A DNA stretch of 46,494 bases from UBA1926 sp002337215. GTDB lineage: Bacteria > Planctomycetota > Phycisphaerae > Phycisphaerales > UBA1924. This document shows positions 26,575 through 33,042 of this stretch, in pieces. Position 1 is the first letter of the stretch. Each line of letters begins with the position of its first letter. Where the stretch lies: contig CAXBAF010000028.1 of NCBI GenBank assembly GCA_963973795.1, forward strand, positions 1 through 46,494, written 5' to 3'. The notes beneath the pieces are model-generated. The model worked only from the letters and a program-made list of their open reading frames with translations, did no database searches and had not been told where the DNA came from. Made by a program: the position numbers and the translations under genes.

Positions 26575-26888
26575 TGTGTGTTCTCCGTCTTGATCGCCAC
26601 TACGGACGCCTCTAGGCGTTCCAAGCGGGCGAGGGTGTCGGCGTCGGTCGGGCGTCCCAGCACCCGGTTGAGCAGTTCGCGGACGGCCTGCACTTCGCCT
26701 GCCTTTGCCCTGCTTACCAGGCTTGCCGCGATGTCGGCCATGTCGTTCTCGGTCACGGCGTTGACGAGGGCGTGTCGCAGGCGTTCGGCCTGCCCCCCGG
26801 CGGGGTTGCCCGGTCCGCCCGGGTTCCCGGGTGCGAACCGTCCCCGCCCGTCCCGCCCGTTGGGTGACGGTGTGCGCGTCGTAGTCAT
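26571..26888 (-). CDS. DUF5681-like small protein
   Basis: 105-residue protein with the N-terminal signature GRDGRGRFAPGNPGGPGNPA, as in DUF5681-type proteins found near phage packaging genes and in many planctomycete elements. A helical region (LRHALVNAVTENDMADIAAS, then VQAVRELLNRVLG) and a C-terminal coiled coil follow. The ATG at 26888 overlaps the stop of the displaced integrase C-terminus as ATGA. That overlap is evidence that translation once reached it from the integrase gene. In the integrated state no promoter is evident between attR and this gene. Confidence 0.7.
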   Translation of the reverse strand: MTTTRTPSPNGRDGRGRFAPGNPGGPGNPAGGQAERLRHALVNAVTENDMADIAASLVSRAKAGEVQAVRELLNRVLGRPTDADTLARLERLEASVVAIKTENTQ

Positions 26889-27085
26889 CGGGATGTCTCC
26901 GTTTTTTGAGCCGCGTCGATGCGGGCGAGGATTTCCCGCCGGACCGCCTGCGGCAGCGTCCCCCAGGCCCGGAACACGCGGGCGAGGTCGGGGTCGTGGG
27001 TGGGCGAATTGGGCGAAACTGCGCCGGATTCTGCGCCGCGCTCGCTCACAACGTCAGATTTCCCCGGGGTTTGGGAGGTTGTGGT
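26885..27085 (-). pseudogene. displaced native C-terminus of the integrase
   Basis: 66 codons plus a stop, in the same phase as the integrase across the 18-bp core, which equals six codons. It reads from TTTSQTPGKSDVVSERGAES through HDPDLARVFRAWGTLPQAVR to AAQKTETSR. The central part is helical and protein-like, resembling C-terminal tails of planctomycete integrases. There is no ATG in it, and reading from the chromosome side meets a stop just outside the core at 27110-27112. It can be translated as part of integrase only in the circular form. Confidence 0.82.
27020..27039. repeat. candidate integrase arm-site repeat, right copy
   Basis: Exact second copy of the 20-mer at 20921-20940, in the same orientation, 46 bp from the attR core. 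In attP it would lie on the opposite side of the core from the left copy. Confidence 0.45.
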
Positions 27086-27103
27086 AGTCCTGTTAGGCCC
27101 ATT
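27086..27103. repeat. attR core (18-bp direct repeat)
   Basis: Exact copy of AGTCCTGTTAGGCCCATT from the tRNA-Ile 3' end. No tRNA body precedes it; this is the original chromosomal 3' end separated from its gene by the insertion. Confidence 0.93.
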
Positions 27104-27141
27104 CGAGGCTCACGCAAATGCGTGGGCCTCGCTTCGTTTTT
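27104..27141 (+). terminator. displaced terminator of tRNA-Ile
   Basis: CGAGGCTCACGCA (27104-27116) pairs with TGCGTGGGCCTCG (27119-27131), one G-T pair, then CTTC and a run of five T. It begins at the first base after the attR core, the position expected for the tRNA terminator before insertion. The following 195 bases to the next gene show nothing else. Confidence 0.8.
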
Positions 27142-27336
27142 GGTGGCAAGCCACATGGAATGGAACGGCGAGCAGAGCCGTCTTCGGGCGAGCGTTGATA
27201 ATGTCAGTCATGCCGTTGAGGGTCGGAACAAGCGGCCGCAGCCGGACGGACTGGTTAGGCTTTTCTGGTGTTGAGCAGTGCGTGAAGTCAGGCTTCCGGC
27301 ACCCGCTCGGTTGCAACGATGAAAGAAAGGGTTCGC

Positions 27337-29337
27337 ATGCCGTCTCAGCGAATGTGGTGCTTGGTCAGCATGCTGCTGATGGTCGTCTGGATGGCGCCCT
27401 TTGCTCCGGCAAATGCGCAACCGAGCGACGGGGAACCGTTGTCGCTGGACTCGTGGGCCGACGCGTCTCTGGAGGCGATGCTCGCGGATTGCGCTGAAGA
27501 CGGCGACCTTGGACGACTCACGGGGCGGGCGCGTGTCGTGATGGACACACTGATCGCGTGGCACCCCGAGCCCGGCTCGTCAGACGCGTTCGCGCGCGCG
27601 TTCGTGATCGAACAGCACGCCGAGGGTCTCACCAGGCTCGGTGCGCGGGCGAAGGCCGAGGACTACCGACAACTCGCGGCGTGGCTCTTCGACTACGAGG
27701 GCGACCCCGGGGGGGTGAGCGGGCTCCCGCCCCGTCGGGGGCAGGAGAGCGGGTGGCAGGTTGCCCAGGCGATCTCAGCGCTGCGGATCCCGGCAGCCGA
27801 CGGGGACGCGGGTGTGTACCGGGTGCTCACCGAACTCCACGAGGCTCGCAGCGAGGATCTGGGCGAGTTCGCCGAGTTGGTTGCCGCGCTGGCGGTCGTC
27901 TTCGACGCGGGCAAGCCTGAGAACCCGGTCGAACAGGAAATTGAGAACCCCGCGGGGGCGCTCGATGTCTTTGCGCACTACGCCGACCATGCGAAGGCTC
28001 TGCAGATGGACCCGCGCCGGATGCCGGGTCCGCTGCTCGTGCACGCGGTCGACGCCGCGGTGAGCGCGAAGGACCTCGAATGGGCGCTGCTCAGGGCGAG
28101 CGGCAACGCGCAGGTGGGGGCGCTGTTCCATGAGATCGCGTACGACAGCAACGCGTTGCGGCGCGGGAACGACGCGCTGAGACTCAACGAGGGAGGTGGG
28201 TTCGGCCTTCCGGTCATCCTCGAACGAGGCGGCGTCTGCCGGCACCAGGCGTTCTTCGCGTCCTCGGTCGGCAAGTCGATCGGCGTGCCGACGGTCTACA
28301 TGCGTGCGAGCGGTATAGAGATCGGGCACGCCTGGGTCGGGTATCTCCGCAAGAGTTCCCGGCGGGCGACCTGGGACATGAGCGAGGGGCGTTACGACGA
28401 CTATCAGAAGCTCCGCGGGGAGATCGTGTGCCCCCAGACCAGAGCGCAGGTGAGCGATCAGGAGGTCGCGATGACCGGGGAATTGCTCGGCGTCCCGCTC
28501 TCCGACCGGCTCGCGTCGGCGGCGCTCGCGACCGCGGCGTCTCGGTTCGCCAACTGGGAGAAACGCGCGATGGGCTACCCGCCTGTTCTGCCAGAGGGTG
28601 TGGGGGCGCAGACAGAGGACGCCGGGGACGGCGATCGGAACACGCGTCGGCCGCGTCGCTCGGTGCGACGGGACACGCTGGTGCGCGCCGAGCCCCGGCC
28701 GGCGACGACAGAGATGCGGTTCGACATGCTCCGGCAATCGGCGGAGAAAGTGCCGTGGGACCGTCACAGCTGGTCGTTGCTCTTGTCGTGGGCGGACGAT
28801 CTCTCGACGGCGGACAGGCAGGCCTGGCTCGATGCGGTCCACACGCTCGTCGGTCGGAAGTATCCCGATGTGCTCGTCTCGCTCGTCTCTCCGCTCATCG
28901 CGGCGATCGATGACCCCGCGGCACGCGACGCGGCGTGGGCGTGGCTCGCGGATCGGGTGCGGCGCACGCCCCAGCTCTCGCTCGAGGTCGCCGTCCGGCG
29001 TGCCGATGGGCTGGTGGAGATGGGTCAGTCTGACGAAGCGCTCGCCGCGTACTCGGACGCCGCGAGGCGGTTTGCCAGGGAGGGCCCGTTCGTGATGCGA
29101 GCGTTGGAGGGGGCTCAGCGGCTGCTCAACCAGGCGCCGGACAAGACCGCCGCGATGAATTATCAGCTCGATCTGTATGGCGATGTGTTCCGGATGGTTC
29201 CCAAGCCGGTCTCGGTCGTCGCGCCGGAGTATCTTCGGGGCAGCACGTACGTGCAGGTCGGATCGGAGTACGCGTCGCTGCTGCGGCGTGTCGGGCGGGA
29301 CCAGGAAGCGCGGCAGATCCGTCGTGCGCTCCGTTAG
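27337..29337 (+). CDS. exported transglutaminase-like protein
   Basis: 666-residue exported protein. A signal peptide (MWCLVSMLLMVVWMAPFAP) ends near ANAQ. The middle contains a transglutaminase/papain-fold core with C301 (GGVCRHQAFF), H331 (IGHAWVGYL) and D347 (WDMSEGRYD), a complete catalytic triad. Helical repeats of TPR-like character fill the C-terminal 200 residues (LVEMGQSDEALAAYSDAARR). Proteins with this fold act as cysteine peptidases, cross-linkers or inactive binding modules; the intact triad argues for activity. The ATG at 27337 follows GAAAGG closely; an ATG at 27319 would add six residues before the signal peptide. Confidence 0.82.
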   Translation: MPSQRMWCLVSMLLMVVWMAPFAPANAQPSDGEPLSLDSWADASLEAMLADCAEDGDLGRLTGRARVVMDTLIAWHPEPGSSDAFARAFVIEQHAEGLTRLGARAKAEDYRQLAAWLFDYEGDPGGVSGLPPRRGQESGWQVAQAISALRIPAADGDAGVYRVLTELHEARSEDLGEFAELVAALAVVFDAGKPENPVEQEIENPAGALDVFAHYADHAKALQMDPRRMPGPLLVHAVDAAVSAKDLEWALLRASGNAQVGALFHEIAYDSNALRRGNDALRLNEGGGFGLPVILERGGVCRHQAFFASSVGKSIGVPTVYMRASGIEIGHAWVGYLRKSSRRATWDMSEGRYDDYQKLRGEIVCPQTRAQVSDQEVAMTGELLGVPLSDRLASAALATAASRFANWEKRAMGYPPVLPEGVGAQTEDAGDGDRNTRRPRRSVRRDTLVRAEPRPATTEMRFDMLRQSAEKVPWDRHSWSLLLSWADDLSTADRQAWLDAVHTLVGRKYPDVLVSLVSPLIAAIDDPAARDAAWAWLADRVRRTPQLSLEVAVRRADGLVEMGQSDEALAAYSDAARRFAREGPFVMRALEGAQRLLNQAPDKTAAMNYQLDLYGDVFRMVPKPVSVVAPEYLRGSTYVQVGSEYASLLRRVGRDQEARQIRRALR

Positions 29338-29583
29338 TTCGGCCCGCGTGCTCGATGGGTTGTAAACCGCCCGGATGGTGCTCGATCCCCCGCGAGACCG
29401 GGCGGGATCTGATGGCGCGCACGGTTCGGGGCCGATTTCGAGGCGATCCGCGGGCCCACGATCGCGTGAACGCTCCGGACCTCGTGGCCGTATAGTCGGT
29501 CCGACGTCGCGGCCCGCGTGCCAGGATGGCACCGCGTGGCCTGGCGGATCGGGGCAGAGCCCCAGCGGGGGCGGTGGACAGCG

Positions 29584-30588
29584 ATGGTCGACACGGAAAA
29601 ACGCAAGCACTCGTTCATGAGCGATTTCAAGCGGTTCTTCGGGCGGGGTCTCGGCATCCTGCTGCCGTCGATCGTCACGCTCTGGCTGCTCTGGCAAGCG
29701 TTCGTGTTCGTGTTCAACAACGTCGCCGAGCCGATCAACCGCGGGCTCCGGGTGATGTCGATCCGCGCGACACCCATGCTCTATCACGAGGACGATCGGC
29801 CGTCGTGGTTCACGGTGACGCCGGACCAGATCGCGAACCGTGCGCTCGCCCGCCGTCGTGACGGGCTCGCCGAGCTCTCCGAGTCTGCGCTCGAGCGCGA
29901 CATCCGCCTCAATCAGTTCCGCGATGAATGGAACAAGCGGTGGTACCTCGACGGGCTGGGGTTCGTGGTCGCGATCATCCTGATCTACCTCGCGGGCCTC
30001 CTGCTCGGGAACTATCTGGGCCGGCAGGCGTACGGCCGGGTCGAGAAACTGATCGCGAAGATCCCCGGCTTCAAGCAGGTCTACCCGCACGTCAAGCAGG
30101 TGGTCGATCTCATCTTCGGCGAAAACTCGACGATGAAGGCCTTCCGCGAGACGGTGCTCGTGCAGTATCCGCGCGAGGGGGCGTGGAGCCTCGGCTTCGT
30201 CACAGGCTCGGCGTTCAGCGAGGTGCGCGATGCGACGGGAGGGGAGACCGCGACGGTGTTCATCCCGACATCGCCCACGCCGATGACCGGTTTCGTCATC
30301 AATGTGCCGCGTTCGGAGGTGATCACGATGGACATCTCGATCGATCAGGCGTTGCGGTTCATCATCACCGCCGGCGTGTTGACCCCCGAGCACGTTGAAC
30401 CGGTCGTCGAACGGCCGGGCCGGGTCCCGGCGATCGCGCGCGCCCACGAAGCTGCCGAGCGGGCGTACGCGGAACAGAATCAAGCGGGTGGTGAGTCGGG
30501 CTCCGCACCGTCTGACACCCCCGGGGACGGTCCCGACGACACGCCCAACGATCGGCCCGTCGGTGGGGGCGATGTCGAAGACCGATAG
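29584..30588 (+). CDS. DUF502 membrane protein
   Basis: 334-residue inner-membrane protein of the DUF502 family. The first transmembrane helix (GLGILLPSIVTLWLLWQAFV) lies near 20-40 and the second (FVVAIILIYLAGLLLGNYLG) near 125-145. After that comes the family core: PGFKQVYPHVKQVVDLIF, the strand ETATVFIPTSPTPMTGF and PRSEVITMDISIDQALRF. The region between the two helices is longer than in many members, and the C-terminus is a Pro/Asp/Gly-rich tail. Function is unestablished; an envelope or transport-related role is usually guessed. The ATG at 29584 begins a short charged segment before helix 1. It is 160 bases ahead of the HPF gene on the same strand. Confidence 0.88.
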   Translation: MVDTEKRKHSFMSDFKRFFGRGLGILLPSIVTLWLLWQAFVFVFNNVAEPINRGLRVMSIRATPMLYHEDDRPSWFTVTPDQIANRALARRRDGLAELSESALERDIRLNQFRDEWNKRWYLDGLGFVVAIILIYLAGLLLGNYLGRQAYGRVEKLIAKIPGFKQVYPHVKQVVDLIFGENSTMKAFRETVLVQYPREGAWSLGFVTGSAFSEVRDATGGETATVFIPTSPTPMTGFVINVPRSEVITMDISIDQALRFIITAGVLTPEHVEPVVERPGRVPAIARAHEAAERAYAEQNQAGGESGSAPSDTPGDGPDDTPNDRPVGGGDVEDR

Positions 30589-30748
30589 TCTCGGCCGGCT
30601 TTGCCCGCGGAACGGTGTTTTGCCGCACACGCCCGGGCGGGCCACGCGAACCGCGTTTCCACACATTCAGAAGCAACTCTCGGGGTTCGGGGTCGTCCTG
30701 CTATGATGCTTAAGGGCCCCCTCGGGCTCCGCATCGAAAGGATGTTCC

Positions 30749-31045
30749 ATGAGGATCGATGTCATCGGCAGAGACGTGAAAATCACCGACGATCTTCGGC
30801 TGCACGCCGAGCGGAAGGGTGAGAAACTCCCCAGGTACTTCGATCGCACGCAGCTGATTACGTTCACGATCTTCAAGAAGGACAGCGTGAACTACACGGC
30901 CGAGTGCTTGGTGGATGTCGAGGGCCATGAGGACTTCGTTGCCAATGCCGACGACCCGAACATCAAGGCGGCAATCGATCACGCGGTGCAGAGAGCGACG
31001 CGGCAGATCAAAGACTTCAAGGAAAAACTGAAGGCGACCCGCTGA
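30749..31045 (+). CDS. hpf: ribosome hibernation-promoting factor, short form
   Basis: 98-residue HPF/RaiA protein, which binds the 30S subunit at the decoding site and stabilises inactive ribosomes. The beta-alpha-beta-beta-beta-alpha fold is visible: IDVIGRDVKITDDLRLHAER, the strands TFTIFKKDSVNYTAECLVDV, and the last helix NIKAAIDHAVQRATRQIKDF. It lacks the C-terminal dimerisation domain of long HPF. The ATG at 30749 follows GAAAGGA. It is followed by EIIA(Ntr)-like and HPr genes, an arrangement known from rpoN regions of proteobacteria. Confidence 0.92.
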   Translation: MRIDVIGRDVKITDDLRLHAERKGEKLPRYFDRTQLITFTIFKKDSVNYTAECLVDVEGHEDFVANADDPNIKAAIDHAVQRATRQIKDFKEKLKATR

Positions 31046-31100
31046 TCGCGGACAACGCGCCGGCCGATGGGATGCCCAGCAGCCGGCAACGGAGCCCAGC

Positions 31101-31577
31101 ATGAAATTGACGGAGATCGTCGTCCAACCGGCCGTCACGCCGGCGCTGAAATCGACAGAACGGAATGGCGTGCTCGGCGAGATGGTCGATTCGCTCGTCG
31201 CGTCGGGAGAGCTCAGCGCCGACATCCGCGATGAGATCGTCGCGAAGCTGCTCGATCGCGAGGAGAAGGGATCCACCGGGTTCGGGCGGGGCGTCGCGGT
31301 TCCGCACGCGAAGCACCCCGCGGTGAAGCGCCTCATCGCCGCGGTCGGCCTCAGCGAGCGCGGCGTTGATTTCGCGTCGCTCGACAAGCAGCCGGTGTTC
31401 AGCATTTTCCTGCTGCTGAGCCCCAAGGATCAGCCCGAGGAGCACCTCCAGGCGATGGAGGTGATCTTCAAGAACCTCAGCAAGGAGAACTTCCGGCGTT
31501 TCCTGCGCCAGGCAGGTTCCGTTGAGGAGGTCATCGCGCTGCTCGACGAGGCGGATTCGCAGCAGCTGCCGGGTTGA
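31101..31577 (+). CDS. PTS EIIA (PtsN-like) protein
   Basis: 158-residue EIIA domain of the fructose/nitrogen-regulatory type. The phosphoacceptor is H69 in GRGVAVPHAKHPAVK, preceded by the usual LLDREEKGSTGFG segment. LLLSPKDQPEEHLQAM and the C-terminal helix complete the fold. It accepts phosphate from HPr; as a stand-alone EIIA without EIIB or EIIC it is more likely regulatory than part of sugar uptake. Gaps of 55 and 76 bases separate it from hpf and the HPr gene, so the three may be co-transcribed. Confidence 0.9.
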   Translation: MKLTEIVVQPAVTPALKSTERNGVLGEMVDSLVASGELSADIRDEIVAKLLDREEKGSTGFGRGVAVPHAKHPAVKRLIAAVGLSERGVDFASLDKQPVFSIFLLLSPKDQPEEHLQAMEVIFKNLSKENFRRFLRQAGSVEEVIALLDEADSQQLPG

Positions 31578-31653
31578 GCACGGGGCGACGATCGGTCGTC
31601 GATGAGGCCGTCGGATCGCATCCGGCGGGTACGGAACGTTGGGGGAACGCCGG

Positions 31654-31935
31654 TTGCCGGGAAACGCAAGCGTCCATGTCGTCATTGCGAACAAGCTGGG
31701 CCTGCACGCCCGGCCCGCGATGGCGTTCGCGGAGACCGCCGGGAAGTACCGCTGCGATGTGAGCATCCTGCGCGGTGAGCAGAAAATCGACGGCAAGTCG
31801 GTGATGGAGATCATGCTCCTCGCCGCCACGGCGGGCACCGAGCTCTGCATCGAAGCCGACGGGGACGACGCGGATGCGTGCCTCGATGAACTCCGCGATC
31901 TCGTGGAGCGCGGCTTCGACGAAGACGAGTCGTGA
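31654..31935 (+). CDS. HPr family phosphocarrier protein
   Basis: HPr-like protein of about 93 residues that passes phosphate from enzyme I to EIIA. The active site is H18 in KLGLHARPAMAFAE, and the second motif around GKSVMEIMLLAATAGTEL is the usual regulatory-serine region, with S present. No ATG is in a suitable place; TTG at 31654 is chosen because GGGGGA lies seven bases ahead, and a TTG at 31639 is the alternative. The C-terminus is acidic (ERGFDEDES). No enzyme I gene is in the window. Confidence 0.9.
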   Translation: MPGNASVHVVIANKLGLHARPAMAFAETAGKYRCDVSILRGEQKIDGKSVMEIMLLAATAGTELCIEADGDDADACLDELRDLVERGFDEDES

Positions 31936-32033
31936 CCGGGGTCCCATCCCTGATTCCGTGACTTCATCGCCGCTGATCAATGACGGCTCAGGTCCGTCGG
32001 GCCCTTTCGGACCGTCTTGATACGAGCGGCGCA

Positions 32034-32061
32034 CGAAAAAACCCGGGACATGCCCGGGTTT
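32034..32061 (-). terminator. intrinsic terminator of tRNA-Leu
   Basis: On the minus strand AACCCGGG, loop CATGT, CCCGGGTT, followed by a run of six T. It lies 22 bases beyond the 3' end of tRNA-Leu. A weak GGTCCG/CGGACC hairpin at about 31991-32013 may serve the HPr transcript in the other direction. Confidence 0.82.
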
Positions 32062-32083
32062 GATCGGCCGATCGCTCGGCGAA

Positions 32084-32169
32084 TGCGGATGAGAGGAGTC
32101 GAACCTCCACGGGGTTTTACCCCCACTAGGACCTGAACCTAGCGCGTCTGCCAATTCCGCCACATCCGC
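32084..32169 (-). tRNA. tRNA-Leu (anticodon CAG)
   Basis: 86-nt class II tRNA with a long variable arm. The acceptor GCGGATG pairs with CATCCGC, with discriminator A and no encoded CCA. The anticodon stem-loop CTAGGTTCAGGTCCTAG reads CAG. The variable arm is GGGGGTAAAACCCC-like and the T arm contains GGTTCGACTCC. Confidence 0.95.
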
Positions 32170-32474
32170 TGGCGACCGCGGCGGAGCTGTCCCCGCCACG
32201 GTCGGGATGTTAGGCCCGCCCGGGCCCCGCCGACAAGAGCGGGGAGGCGAGTTCGGCCGCCAAAGCCGGCTCGTCTGCCAATTCGCCCCAGTGGCGATGG
32301 TGAACGAGGTTGATTCCGGGAACCGCACATCGCCTTCGAGGATCGATGAGCAGTTGTCGGCTTGACGGATCGGGCTTGGATCGGGCGTGCATTGTCTCTG
32401 TGGAGGGCCGGACCGTCACGAGATTCGGCACCCCGGCAACGCACACTCTCTGATCGTCATGCTTCTCTGGAGCG
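32170..32474. other. gene-free region
   Basis: 305 bases between tRNA-Leu and the terminator of the small membrane protein gene. It presumably contains the tRNA-Leu promoter on the minus strand, but I cannot pick a convincing one. Nothing else is seen. Confidence 0.4.
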
Positions 32475-32500
32475 AAAAAAACCCGGCGCTGGGCGCCGGG
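32475..32500 (-). terminator. intrinsic terminator of small membrane protein gene
   Basis: On the minus strand CCCGGCGC, loop CCA, GCGCCGGG, followed by seven T. Confidence 0.85.
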
Positions 32501-32564
32501 AGATGCGGAGAGTCTCTTCTTGCTCATTGCACGCGGGGAACAAGCACTTACTGGTGACGTGCGA

Positions 32565-32807
32565 TCAGGTGGTTGCCGGTGATGATTCGGCCCCGGTGGG
32601 CAGGCGCTCGACGACGGTCTGTGTCGCAAAACGGCCGGACAAGATGAAGAACGTGGGGGCCCACAGGCCGACGAAGATGCCGAAACGCTGCGCGTACGCG
32701 GGGTCGTCGGATCGGAAGAAGAACCAGATCGCGATCGAAGCGATGATGGAAATCATGCCTCCGGCGAAACAGATCTTGCTGAGAGTCTGGAAGGGTTGCT
32801 TGCTCAT
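32565..32807 (-). CDS. small two-helix membrane protein
   Basis: 80-residue protein with two hydrophobic helices, KICFAGGMISIIASIAIWFF (about 11-30) and FGIFVGLWAPTFFILSGRFA (about 42-61), joined by a short polar loop. The C-terminus is polar. No family is recognised. An AAGGAA ribosome-binding site precedes the ATG at 32807, and a strong terminator follows, so this is a real single gene. Confidence 0.78.
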   Translation of the reverse strand: MSKQPFQTLSKICFAGGMISIIASIAIWFFFRSDDPAYAQRFGIFVGLWAPTFFILSGRFATQTVVERLPTGAESSPATT

Positions 32808-32981
32808 GTGTTCCTTGCATTAGGTTCGGAACGGTGGCGCACGCGCCCCGTCCGGCAGTATTTATTCAATAGAAATGCGTGCACAACCGTTTTCGACAGA
32901 GCGGCCGGGTCGGATTCGGGCTTTCGCGTAGCACCCAGTTTATTCCGGCGCTGCTGAGCCTTGTTGACACCGCTCGCGCAC

Positions 32982-33019
32982 GAAAACCGCCCGGCCGATC
33001 ATCTGACCGGCCGGGCGGT
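32982..33019 (-). terminator. recA terminator
   Basis: A 12-bp stem, ACCGCCCGGCCG (32986-32997) with CGGCCGGGCGGT (33008-33019), followed on the minus strand by TTTTC. It starts 24 bases after the recA stop codon. Confidence 0.82.
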
Positions 33020-33042
33020 GATGCTGTGCTCAACCGATCGGT

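Larger units (their letters stand above)
20768..27103. mobile_element. 6.3-kb integrated element in tRNA-Ile
   Basis: An insertion bounded by an exact 18-bp repeat of the tRNA-Ile 3' end. It holds a tyrosine integrase next to attL, a Cro-like regulator, a RepA-like AAA ATPase, an AlpA-like protein, a winged or HTH protein, several small proteins and one exported cargo protein on the opposite strand. I recognise no capsid, tail, terminase large subunit, relaxase or type IV secretion gene. It is therefore either a phage-satellite-like or plasmid-like integrative element that depends on a helper for spread, or a remnant of a larger one. The core genes overlap by 1-4 bases, which indicates one compact operon rather than decay. 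Confidence 0.9.

Noticed and set aside
20768..27103. Defence island in the integrated element
   Set aside because: No nuclease, toxin-antitoxin, restriction-modification or other recognised defence domain; the AAA ATPase fits RepA and the cargo is exported.
27775..30666. 963-residue open frame antisense to the transglutaminase-like and DUF502 genes
   Set aside because: Crosses two well-supported sense genes and their gap; no domain and shadow composition.
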